Shown here: piece after piece, positions 33,033 to 43,425 of the stretch
How the letters are laid out: each line of letters begins with the position of its first letter
Position numbering within the stretch: position 1 is the stretch's first letter
Assembly (NCBI GenBank): GCA_020080175.1
Contig: JAGHQL010000096.1
Span: 31,983 to 95,982 of the forward strand
Origin: Glutinoglossum americanum
Taxonomy: Eukaryota > Ascomycota > Geoglossomycetes > Geoglossales > Geoglossaceae
Length of the DNA stretch: 64,000 nt
Direction: 5' to 3'
Translations under genes and position numbers: made by a program
The notes under the pieces: generated by a model
What the model was told of the DNA's origin: nothing
The model's database searches: none
The model's input: only the letters and a program-made list of their open reading frames with translations

Positions 33033-35104
33033 ATGATCAACCAACGTGGGAGCGCGGATGAGGAGGATTCCGCCGAAGTCGAGGTTCTTCTATCGCGATT
33101 GTCGAAGACGAAATTGCTTACGGCAAAGATTCAATCATCTCTAACGCGTCTAGAGACAAGCGCGGGTAATGTTCAAGAGGCGATACGGCCGATTTATGCC
33201 AATACGCAGCGATTACAACAGTTAGGTACCAGTATGTGACCTGTTTGAGAGGGAAATAGTGGGAATTGCCGCTGACCGTATCCCGAATGAAGATATTGAT
33301 CACACTCTTGAAGCAATTGAGAATATACGAAAACCTTTGGATATCACATCAAGTGAGGAGAGCATAATTCGAGCTGGGTTAGTGAACCTTTTCGCCGAAT
33401 CTGACTCTTGATGTAGGCTAAGAGTATAACAGACCCCAAAAGGCCGGTTTGTCAGAATTCCTCGCTTCATTGAAGCGTATGAACGCTGCACTATCGGAGC
33501 TAAAGTCCACAAATCTGCGTTCTAGCCAAGATGCAGTTGCGAAGTTAAACACATTGCTCGAAGCTGGGGCCCAGCAGCTGGAATTGGTATTTAGAGATAC
33601 ACTGCATGAAGACTCGAGGCCAGTGGAGCCTCTACATTATATAACTAAGGGTAAGGTCAGTTCTACTAAAATGCTTTCGTATTAAATAACTCACAGTATG
33701 CCAGAACTACCCTTCCCGACAATTCCGCAGGACAAAGTTTCGAGACTCGCCCTTATCAATTCTGCTGTTGCTACATCTCTGATACACCTTGAGCCGGATA
33801 ATCCCTCTGGCAGCATCCCTCCTACTGGTCGATTGTTCAGCGACATTCGTGGTACATACATAACTAAAACGCTCCAGAATCTCGCGGCAGCCTCCGTTAA
33901 TACTACCAAAAAGAAGACGCCAGATGCTATATACCGCCAAGGAACGAACGGAATTAGTGTATATGCTTCTTGTATTGAGGGCATCTTTCTTTCCGAATAC
34001 GAAAACGCCTGTCAGCTGTTCCCACGCGAGCACTGGGGACCTGTGTACGCAAATACCACTCGAAATGCTCTCATGGAATTCTCTAAGACGCTTAGAGAGC
34101 TTAATTCGCACATCAAGGCCAATACCACCACTGACTGCTTTCTAGCCTATGAGATCATTGATATCGTGTCCTCTCTATCATTTCGCCTTGTCGAAAAGAC
34201 TAGCGAACTCAAAGACGAATTCCAGGATGCTCTTAAACCAATCCGCGAGACTGCAAAATCCTCTCTTAGTGAACTCTTGGAAGACACCCGCCGCCGCGTC
34301 TCCATCATGCCCACTGTTCCTCTGGATGGTGCTGCTGTTCCCTTAACGTCAGAGACTATGACCCGTCTCCAGACCATGACAGCATACATTTCTCCCCTTA
34401 CGACCGTCATGGTTGCCCTGGGTGATGGCAACTGGCTTCCCAACGGCTCTTTATCCAACCAACGCAACTCTGTAAAGGGTTTTGATGTTGGCGCCGACGG
34501 CCGCCAGCTACTTGCTCACTACTGCAGCGACACCATTGATACCCTCCTACAGAGTTTGGAGAATAAAGCACGTACCATCCTAAAGGGCAAGAGTCTTCTT
34601 GGTGTGTTCATTGCGAACAACGTGGCTGTTGTGGAAAGCATGATCCGGTCCTCTGATCTCCAGCCGATCATGACCAGCAACTGGATGTCTCGCGTCGAAT
34701 CCTGGCGCAAGAAAGGCATTGGCTTCTACTTGGATGCGTGGAAAGACCCATCCTCGTACCTGCTCGATGTAACATACACTAACCGCGCTGGGCAGCGGCC
34801 GCCGTCCGGCTCAAATGCCTCAATCAATAGCGCAGAGATCGTCAAAGGGCTTAGTTCGCGGGACAAGGACGCCCTTAAGGAGAAATTCAAGTCTTTTAAC
34901 ACCAGTTTCGAAGACCTGATATCCAAGCACAAACAACTGACCATGGAATTCCAGGTCAAGGGGCAACTAGCAAGGGAGGTGCAAGCACTCATCGAACCAC
35001 TGTATGGCAGGTTCTGGGATCGCTATCGTGAGGTTGACAAGAAGGGCAAATACGTCCGCTATGACAAGAGCCAGCTAGCTGCGGTACTGGCTGGGTTAGG
35101 GTAA
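33033..35104 (+). CDS. EXO70: Exocyst complex component EXO70
   Basis: EXO70 tethers secretory vesicles to the plasma membrane by binding PI(4,5)P2 and Rho GTPases as part of the exocyst. From the conserved start the exons are 33033-33225, 33293-33377, 33433-33650 and 33705-35104, giving 631 residues, the usual length. Junctions read RLQQL-D-IDHTLEAIENI, IIRAG-PQKAGLSEFLAS and HYITK-E-LPFPTIPQDKVS, each restoring family sequence. The N-terminus (AEVEVLLSRLSKTKLLTAKI) is the family coiled coil. The rest forms helical bundles, ending with KKGKYVRYDKSQLAAVL, the basic lipid-binding C-terminus typical of EXO70. The start at 33033 (MINQRGSADEEDS) is chosen by family length; the frame remains open for 178 codons upstream to an ATG at 32499. 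Confidence 0.92.
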
Positions 35105-35893
35105 TGCTTTCTCTTGTTTGTCTTTCTTTCTGGCAACGACAGTTACTGGGCGCATCGGGACTTGGTGTGCCTTGTGGATACCCCATCATCGTCATGTCTG
35201 AGGACATCTTTCGGACCGTGGAGGTATTCTCTGATTTTGCCCAGCAGAACCACCTTTTCCATCGTCCCCTCGAAGAGGGGCACATTTTCTTGTGAAATAT
35301 TTGTTTTTCTAAAAAAAAAAGTCCTCAGGATACCATGAATCATTCTGTTCATGTAGCCCGCTTTCTTTTTCTTTCTTTCTCGTATCTCTCTATCGATGGA
35401 TGCCCTTGCGGTTTCGTTCTGTATGGCGATTCCGTAGGTGTTTGGTAGGTGGTTGGTAGAAGAGAATTAACTAGTATGTAAAATTAATCACGTTAAAGAA
35501 CAAGGGGGGAGATTAATACCTCTAGTGCGAGGTGCGAATGTAAGCGTCTCGTTCTTGGGATTATGTCAAGTGTTCTAAAAAGGGGGACGTGGGAGTTAGG
35601 GTGGCCCTAGTTCTTAAGATTTCAGGTTCAGGGTTAGGTTATAAGACCCCTCTATCTTAAGTAGCCTTTCATCTTAGCTACTACCCTAAGCCTACCGAAG
35701 AGGGCTGCTGTGTGAAAGAGCTTCACCAAGATTTTATTATTATTCTATAAACAGAACGCCATGATGGAAGCCAGTATGTTAAAGCAAAAAAGAGTACCCC
35801 CAACCATACGGTGAGCCATTAAGGTCATATCATTGAAGTCATGGTCATATAGCGTGACAGCCAACAGTGAATTAGAGAATTTCTGGGGCATAC
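35105..35893. other. Convergent intergenic region
   Basis: About 790 bp between the 3' ends of EXO70 and the La gene. Pyrimidine-rich stretches near 35350-35400 and an A-run at 35310 are visible. No gene is supported. Confidence 0.5.
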
Positions 35894-37477
35894 TCATGCT
35901 CCATCTCCGATCTTCACCTCCATCCCTGCCGTAGATTCGACCTTGGCCTTCTTCTCTGTGATATCTTTAGCGGCGTCGCAGTCTTCTCTGGCGCGTTTCT
36001 TGCTACTCTCTGGGCTTACGCCTGTGGAGAAGGGCGGGACATAGTCCTTTGGTGGTGGAGCTTCTTCAGGTGTGGAAGTGCGGATCTTGGGTACTTGGCT
36101 GTAGTACTATTAGCAAGCAAACCAAAAAGTACCAAGAGTTGTGAATGCCCTACTGAGGGTCTCTTTCTCTTCTCTCGCGCCCATTACCTCTGTCTCCCCG
36201 CCCACCGCGTCCACCTCTTCCAGATGGCTTTGCCCCATGCCCGCCTCTCCCTCCTCTCCCCCTCCCGTTTCTACTATTCTGGAAGCCAGATTTCTGATCC
36301 TGCTCACGCCTTTTCTTCCAATCATCCTGATGTACGCCTTCCTTCCGAATGTTCCTACCAGGGTTCCATGACGGATTGGGCTTAATTTTCCCTGCCTTAA
36401 TGTCGCGGTCCTTCTCGTCAACGTAGTCTCTCTTACTCTTCCACAAGAGGTCTGCCTCTCCTTTCCACTTAGGTTTGGGTTCAAGGGCGAGGAAATTTTG
36501 CTGGGTAGAGGAATCCTGAAATTCGACGAAGACGGAGCCCTTAAAGGTGCGATCGGACGCCATTCGTCGAAGGCGAATAGCATTTGTTGGGCCATATGGG
36601 GCAAAAAAAGCCTCGATCTCGAATTGGGTGGTTGGCGTTTCTTCGCCGAAACCCTTCTACAAACATGGAAGGCGATAATAAGCCAGGTGTTGGTTGAGAT
36701 CTCGGGTGTAGAAGCGGTGGTCAAGGAGACAGCTAACTTACCGCATAAATGCTTCTATCCATAGTCTTGTCTTCCCATTTTTGGTGGGCTTCATGAACAG
36801 TCTTCCCCGTTGTGGTAGGCTCAAGGGGTACCTTACGCTTGACCTCCTCGTTCTCGGTGAGATCCAGAAATTGGCTGTCCTTCAGGGCTGCAACGATTGC
36901 CTCGTAAGGCTGGAAACGCTTCATACGCTTAAATGTTGCAATCATTTTAAGACTAATCGGCTTATTCTCGACGCCGCCGACTTTGGAAAAAAGGAATTTG
37001 TCCATAGGGAGATTGGAGTCAGAGAAATAGAACTCGACCTGGTCAAGCATGCAAAGTTAGCCTCTGAACGGCTCATAGAGGCGGTGATCTTGCCTGTTTG
37101 CGGATCTCCACCGGATCACTGCTGACATCTGCCACCGAGGGATCAAATTTGGAATTATTGCGGTGTTTATATGAGCCCTTCATCGAAGACTTTTGGTAAG
37201 TACCATTCTCGCTAGCATTCTCTTTCTTTACCGGCTCCCCAGTTCCGTCATTCTCGGTCTTGATACCAGTCGCATCACCTCCATGATCTCCTACAGATTT
37301 ACTCTGCTCGGTCACTCTTTCAATTTTTGTTGCCGTCTGTTCCCCACCCTTTGGCTCCGTAGTCGAAACTTGCTCCGTTTTGACATTAGCCTCTAGTTCC
37401 CCGGTTAGAATAGGCGTCGAGTCATCTCGCGCAGAAGGCATCGCAACCGGGTCTGGCTGTGAGGTAGAGTCGGCCAT
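35894..37477 (-). CDS. LHP1: La protein (RNA polymerase III transcript chaperone)
   Basis: La binds the 3' oligo-U of new Pol III transcripts in the nucleus and protects precursor tRNAs. Four exons fit: 37477-37094, 37038-36742, 36656-36188 and 36093-35894, 449 residues. The first intron is of the GC-AG type, with donor AAACAG/gcaaga and acceptor gaccag, and joins EIRKQ to VEFYFSDSNLPMDKFLF inside the La motif. A read-through loses the frame. The La motif covers about residues 115-215; an RRM follows at about 228-310 (FAPYGPTNAIRLRR, GSVFVEF). A Gly/Arg-rich region (GRGGRGGHG) comes next, and exon 4 supplies the tail VPKIRTSTPEEAPPPKDY, ending after an acidic/basic KKRAREDCD. The N-terminal 110 residues are polar and acidic, as in fungal relatives. 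Confidence 0.92.
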
Positions 37478-38148
37478 TAGGTCGAATAGACGCACAATTG
37501 TGGTCGTAAGTAGCTTGAAGAAAGGAACAAATAAAATCTGGAGCTACGTTTAAGTTAAAGTAGAAAGAATTTCAAACTGTGAAATGTCGAATGTTGGGGC
37601 TGAGAGGAAAGTGGGATGGTGGGGTCAGACAAAATGTCGAGGCTGGGGCAAGCTTCAGTTCGACAATAGAGCTTTTGCGATGCTCTCCAATATGATCAGA
37701 TTCAAAGATAATGGCAACTACTGAAACCCTGCATTGGCCAGTAGCGCTGTTAGAGTTGATTATTCCGCACTAGTTAGGTATATACTCAATTCCGATTTTA
37801 TAAGCACCATATTTGCTGTGCGGCGAAAATAAAGTATCGCGCCAAGCCCGCAAGCGGAAAGGAGGCTATCGCCGGATGTTCCTTCAGGAGCGAAGAGTAA
37901 CTTAAAACAACGACATAATATTGCCCTGATATTCATCTCTCACATTCCGCACCGAGTTATTGCGTTCTAACATAATAGAGCTAACTGGCAAGTATCCTGC
38001 AATGGGAGACTAAAAATATCTAGTTTCTGCTAACTGTTGTCAGGGTCTTAGAGCTCTTTTGCTGTGGAACTCAAAACTGTCTCCTTCCAGATTTTAATAT
38101 CGAGCATCTTCCAGTCAAGTCACACGGGCAACTATTGCAACGATAGCT
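37478..38148. other. Divergent promoter region of La and CAP genes
   Basis: About 670 bp between two start codons pointing away from each other, so it presumably carries both promoters. No further element was recognised. Confidence 0.5.
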
Positions 38149-40178
38149 ATGGCTAACATGCATAATTTCACAACCCTAATAAAACGGTGCGTAGTTAAGA
38201 TACCACACCTCACATCTCAATCCCCTCCTACTGTATAAGCTTGGGAATCCCTCTTTGTTTGTTCACTCTTTGTGATCAGAGCCACTCTATTTCTGTCTCC
38301 ACGCATAGAATTTCCATCAACGTAGATCTTGTTATCTCTTGTTTCCCCCGAACCTTTGAATATCCTATCTAGAAACTACAATGTCCGAATCCACGGTGCT
38401 GATCGGTCTAATGTGCAGGCTCGAGGCTGCAACATCGCGTCTCGAGGACATGGCTCAGGCTACTATCGATCCTACGGCGGGTGTAAGCGGAGGCCTTGTG
38501 GCTCCAGCACCTGGAGCAGCACTTGTTCGCCAAGGGGCGCAATCTGCTCCGATCCCTCCTGCGCAGGCTCCTCCACCACCTGAACCTCTTCCTCGAGCCA
38601 TTGAAGACTTTGGCGGATTGATAAATGGAGACGTTCAGAAATATGTCAGCCTAAGTGAAGGGTTGGGTGGCTTGGTTGCGGAGCAAGTATGCTCATAGTT
38701 TCCTGAGGATAATTTCGAATGGATCTGGGAACTGACTTAAGTGTCTTAGGCGCAAGCGGTTTCACGAGCATTCTCCGCTCAACGGAAGTTCCTAGTCATC
38801 ACTACCAAGGCCAAGAAACCTGACATCGCGTCTCCAACTTATATGGAAATCTTGACAGACCTCCAAAAGCAGATGGGCACTGTCAATGACATTCGGGAAG
38901 CTAATCGAGGATCCCCGCTATTCAATCACCTGAGTACAGTGTCGGAAGGGATAACTGCATTGGCGTGGGTCACATATGAACCGAAGCCTGCAAACTACCT
39001 CATCGAGATTCTAGAGAGTGCGCAGTTCTATGGCAATCGGGTGCTGAAAGAATATAAGGAGAAGTATGTTAATATTTTTAGAGGGAAACGAATATAGCTG
39101 CCACACGGGATTTGAACTGTGCATTTGGAGAGGGCTAACTCCAGAGTAGGGATCAGAAACACGTCGACTGGGTCCAGTCTTTCTACCAAATATTTCGATC
39201 CCTTACGGATTACGTGAAGCATCATTATAACAATGGAGTCACTTGGAACAATAAAGACGGTGTTGATGCCAAAGAAGCCTTGAAGCAAGTTGAATCGAGC
39301 CGGAGCTCGGTTGTAACTCCTGCGCCTGCATCAGGTGGTGCTCCACCTCCTCCGCCGCCCCCGCCACCACTTCCAAACTTCCAAGAGACTCCTCCCGCCA
39401 CTGCTAAGAGCTCGGAAGGTGCTATGGATGCTGTCTTTGAACAGTTGAGCAAGGGAGAAGCTGTCACTGCTGGGCTAAAGAAAGTAGACAAATCACAGAT
39501 GACCCATAAGAATCCATCCCTGCGTGCCACGGCTCCTGTACCGAGTAGGAGTGAAAGTACTGGCAGTGTAAGCTCTAGTAGAGCTAAAAGCCCAGCTCCT
39601 CCCGGTAAAAAGCCTAAACCAGAGAGCATGCGGACGAAGAAGCCTTCAAAAAAGGAGCTATCTGGGAACAAATGGTTCATCGTATGCGCCTTACCCCCCG
39701 GCTCCCCTTTCTCATCGCTCTCTACTAACATGATCAGGAAAACCACGAAAATGCATCTGAGCCGATTAGCATCGACGTGGATATGTCGCATTCTATTCTC
39801 ATCTCGAAATGCAGCAATACCACTCTCCGTATCAATGGCAAGGCGACTGCCATCTCCATTGATAACTCTCCGCGCCTCTCACTCATAATTGACTCCCTCA
39901 TCTCCGTCGTTGATATTGTCAAGTCTCCAAACTTCGCGATCCAGGTCCTTGGTACACTACCAACCATTCTCTTGGACCAGGTCGACGGCGCGACAATATA
40001 CTTGAGCAAGGAGAGCCTTACCACCGAGGTGTTCACCAGTAAGTGTACAAGTGTCAACATCAATGTTCCTCCAGAAGACGACAGCGGCGATTATAGGGAG
40101 TGTCCGGTCCCGGAGCAATTCAAGTCGACGATTAAAAACGGGCAATTAATCACCGAGATTGTTGAGCACTCAGGCTAG
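38149..40178 (+). CDS. SRV2: Adenylyl cyclase-associated protein (CAP/Srv2)
   Basis: CAP recycles actin monomers with cofilin and, in yeasts, binds adenylyl cyclase to support Ras-cAMP signalling. Five exons fit: 38149-38186, 38419-38686, 38750-39063, 39150-39681 and 39738-40178, 530 residues. The first exon gives MANMHNFTTLIKRLEAATSR, the classic cyclase-binding N-terminus with its RLEAATSRLED heptads. The helical-folded domain covers about 100-210. A proline run (PPPPPPPPPLP, about 255) and a WH2-like KVDKSQMTHKNPSLR follow. The C-terminal beta-helix CARP domain (about 385-530) includes VDGATIYLSKESL and the end EQFKSTIKNGQLITEIVEHSG. The 232-nt first intron contains another ATG at 38381 that reads in frame into exon 2, giving MSESTVLIGLMCRLEA as an alternative N-terminus. 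Confidence 0.93.
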
Positions 40179-40455
40179 GGCTTTAGTCTGGGGGATTTGG
40201 AAAAGCCGCTCTTCTGTCTATGAAAGTGTTGTATAATTACGAATTGAAATTCTATCAATGTATACCTCTTTAAGTTTCGGCTCTCTTGCCAGAACTTTCA
40301 ACGGCTACTTTTTCCTTTCCTCTTCAAGCAGAATTCTCATTCGAGATGGAGCGGCTAGGTCGAAGTAGAATAAGTATGCTATTCTAATATTTATACAGTA
40401 TTTCTAGTCGACATTCCTGCGTAGTTTTCTAGAAGGGGTTTGCTATACATGATTA

Positions 40456-41935
40456 TCAACGGCCCCGACGGAGGTACCAATTGAACGCTAGCTGGTACGA
40501 TTCTTGATGGAATGGGGTTGGTACCTTTATGATAGCCATCAGTACGTGCCTCTAATTTAGGGCTGAGAATGAGAACTTACTTCCGCAAGTCCAGGCCTAG
40601 CCACCGGATGTCTCAGGTAGACCGCAGCACAAATATTCTGGTTAACCTCTAAATACCTTGGAATAAATGCAAAAGGGCTCATGTAATCCCTAGGCCGCCA
40701 TGGTGTCCCATAAGGTTTACTGGGGTCAATAGGGTTCTCATTCGCCTGCTGTATGGTCTTGCCGGGGGCGGTAGTATCTTTTGCCGTTTTACTATCGACA
40801 GGTGTAGGGGTAGGTGAGGTAGTAGAAGGGTTGATTAGGGCGGTGAAGTTACTGAGTTCGGCTTCAAGTGCGGGCACGGCGAAGGCTGGGGCGTTTTCGC
40901 GTTGTGAATAGAGGGTTTTTGCGGACTTCTTGAGGGATCTAAAAGCTTGCTTTTGTTTTGCGGTGAGGGTGAGCTGGTCAACGCTAGATATAGTAGCACG
41001 GGCACGGGCGAGAAGTGCAGTGATTGGGTTTTCTGAGGGTGGGGGTGTTGCCGTCGCTATGGGCTCTGAGAGCGAGAGGGCAGACATGTCCAGGTCCTCG
41101 TCCGTACTCTTTTCGTTAGAAGTTATTTCAGAGGCCGGAGGTGTCTTCTTGGCCTTTTTGCGGCCAGAACGGCGTTGGCTCCTGGTTTTTGGAGCGCCGG
41201 TTGCATAGAGAACGCGTTCTGGTTCAACTTGGAACATGTCACCGGGATTGAGCATGTATCCAGGGTAGATCATCTGGATACAGATTTAATAGTCAACCTA
41301 AAGTTAAGCAATTAGGATGAGGAGGGATTATCTACCTTTTTACCATTGACCCTCACAAACCCGTGTACGACAAACTGCCTAGCCTGTCTTGCGCTACTCG
41401 CAAATAGCGCACGAAAAATTGCCGTGTCCAGTCTGCGTTCCATAGGCGCGTAGACCATAGTCATATACGGTGTTTTTTGGACCTTTCTAGCAGTGTCGCC
41501 GCTTGCAGAATGGTCCACGTCCAATCCAGAACCCCTCCCCAGTGCCTGCTCACTGCCATCAAAATGTGCGAGATACCGGTGATCCATTGGAACGACTGAG
41601 GCCAAGCGCGGCCGGAACATACGCTGCCACTGCTTCTCCCGGATTTGCTCGCCATGGTAAGCACGCGTAGTTGCCTTTGCAGTCCATTTTTGCTGAAAGA
41701 ATGTACGGGTCTTGACATCCTGGCGGCGGAGGCGGGAGAGGTTGTAGAGATTGTATTTATTCCATGATTGCCTGATTTTCTGCGGGTGATCGTTGTTAGT
41801 TAGAACAGATAAAGGGGGTGTTGCGTTAATACTAGTCTCTTCAGACCATGGAACTTCCGCCGCATGATGCTTTCTTAGGATTGAGTAGGCCGCTGTGTTA
41901 TGCTGGCACTTTTTTCTCAAGGAGAAAAGTTCCAT
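40456..41935 (-). CDS. NAM9: Mitochondrial small-subunit ribosomal protein uS4m (NAM9)
   Basis: Core protein of the mitochondrial ribosome small subunit, organised around an S4 RNA-binding domain. Exons: 41935-41855, 41779-41336, 41273-40581 and 40524-40456 (428 residues if the first intron is removed). The block [15 protein letters not shown] and [16 protein letters not shown] are family hallmarks. The S4 domain ([47 protein letters not shown]) spans the second junction. The last exon gives [20 protein letters not shown], the conserved end; without it the frame runs into intron sequence. The proposed first intron is 75 nt, a multiple of three and free of stops, so retention would merely insert 25 residues. 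A CTAAC branch site and cgcag acceptor favour splicing, but the gtt-cca donor is weak. Confidence 0.88.
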
Positions 41936-42067
41936 ATGCTTGATTACATAAGCACAGGATCAACAAGCAACGTCGGACATCAGAGTTCCATGACTCTGGT
42001 GTCGCTAACCCTGTTGTTCTGAATATCTAATTCACGACCCTAATCGCGGCTTCTGCCGCCGGTGTTT

Positions 42068-42940
42068 ATGACAATGTCGTCTGCTATTTGTGCTCCAATG
42101 GCTGGTCAATCACCTCTTCCCGCTCATCTTGATCCTCCTCCTCCCTCAGAAACTCCGTACAAACCCCACCCTCGAATTAAAGATATTAAACTCCTTCTTG
42201 AAGTTGCAGCTCTTTCTTGTCAAGGGGCTCGCGACTTCCTTGGTACCGTCAATGCTAGCAACATGGTTGAAGAGGCCGTAAGTTGTGTTTTTCGATGGCT
42301 GTATGCCACTGGGTCTACTATTCCCGGGACGCGGTCTGTAACTCTCATCCTACGGAGTATGGATGGGGTTGCCTACACAACGGGCAAGGACCTTGATGAT
42401 GACCATAAGGAAATCCACTTCTCAACCGATTACATAGCCAACATATCTTCTGAGCGCAAGAAAGACGAGATTTTAGGCGTGATATGTCATGAAATGGTAC
42501 ACTGCTTTCAATTTGACGGATGCCACTCTGCACCTAGCGGCTTAATTGAGGGTATTGCGGACTGGGTGCGTCTATGCTCGGGACTGAAGCCACCGCATTG
42601 GAAGAGGTCGGCCGAAGGTGGCTGGGATGGTGGTTACGACCGCACAGGATACTTTTTGGAATACCTTGAGCAGAGATTCGGGGAGGGTTCTGTTAGAAAA
42701 ATCAATGAAAACTTGAGGAACAAGTACCAAGAGGAAAGCTTCTGGAAAGGTTTGTTTGGACATCACGTCGCAGAACTCTGGGAGGATTATGGCAGGCAGC
42801 TAAAAGGGGGTGGCATTATGGATGAAACCGCCCTCATGGAAAGGAAGAAATCGCCAGAAGGGAGCATAGGTGATTCGGCACCGTCGGAGTCTGTGAAGAC
42901 GAATGGCACAGGTACGGGCAAGGTTATGGTATGCGCCTGA
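42068..42940 (+). CDS. Basic-secretory-protein-like (BSP family) putative metallopeptidase
   Basis: The BSP family is annotated as plant/bacterial peptidase-like proteins carrying a zincin motif; the activity of fungal members is unproven to my knowledge. This protein has 290 residues in one exon. The motif HEMVHCFQFDG (HExxH at 141-145) is followed by GLIEGIADWVRL, the usual glycine-containing downstream element, and by GGYDRTGYFLEYLEQRFG. No N-terminal signal peptide is seen: the start MTMSSAICAPMAGQSPLP is not hydrophobic, so a cytosolic location is likely. The last 40 residues are Ser/Thr/Gly-rich. An alternative ending is possible: a donor at gtatgc (42928) and an acceptor gtag at about 42997 would replace the last residues with a further 38-codon exon. 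It is head-to-head with NAM9, 132 bp between starts. Confidence 0.8.
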   Translation: MTMSSAICAPMAGQSPLPAHLDPPPPSETPYKPHPRIKDIKLLLEVAALSCQGARDFLGTVNASNMVEEAVSCVFRWLYATGSTIPGTRSVTLILRSMDGVAYTTGKDLDDDHKEIHFSTDYIANISSERKKDEILGVICHEMVHCFQFDGCHSAPSGLIEGIADWVRLCSGLKPPHWKRSAEGGWDGGYDRTGYFLEYLEQRFGEGSVRKINENLRNKYQEESFWKGLFGHHVAELWEDYGRQLKGGGIMDETALMERKKSPEGSIGDSAPSESVKTNGTGTGKVMVCA

Positions 42941-43425
42941 AACCTGCATGATAGAAGACAATCCAGAAGCTACATTTACTGATGGCGCTTTTGTAGAATG
43001 CAGTAGCAGATGCTCGGGGCCATGAATTGCAAAGTCCCGAAGGCATTGGCGTATCTAATTCCTTGACGTCGTGGGTTTTGATCCCTAGTCCGCTCGACGT
43101 CTCGACGGTGTAAAACCAGTGTGAGAGTGTTTTGATAGAGAAACTTCTTTAGAGAAATAAGTATTACCCTAACTGCTACTTCAAGTTTTCATTGCTTGCT
43201 TCAAGTTGAATATTCCCGTCGGCTTCTTGAAGTGCTTTGCTTGGTGATGTGTACCTTTAGAGTCCTCTATGAGACTCAGGTTTTGGAAGGGTCTCGACCG
43301 ACTAAGTGGTCGACCTGCTAGCTTAAAAATATTCACTTCTTCCTCGCCAATAATTCTTCACATCTCTCAACTGCTTCTTTGCGGTCACATCCTTCAGCTT
43401 CTTCTCACTATAGGCAATATCTAAC
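42941..43425. other. Tandem intergenic region
   Basis: Between the BSP-like gene and the Myb-like gene. The first 170 bp could hold a final exon of the BSP-like gene (about 42998-43111). The remainder is T-rich promoter-like sequence with no recognised element. Confidence 0.4.

Noticed and set aside
39064-39149. tRNA-like piece in the third CAP intron (ACGGGATTTGAAC)
   Set aside because: It resembles the reverse complement of a T-arm, but there is no matching acceptor stem, D-arm or anticodon arm.
43040-43110. Possible tRNA T-arm near GGGTTTTGATCCC
   Set aside because: No complete cloverleaf can be drawn, and the same bases fit a possible last exon of the BSP-like gene.
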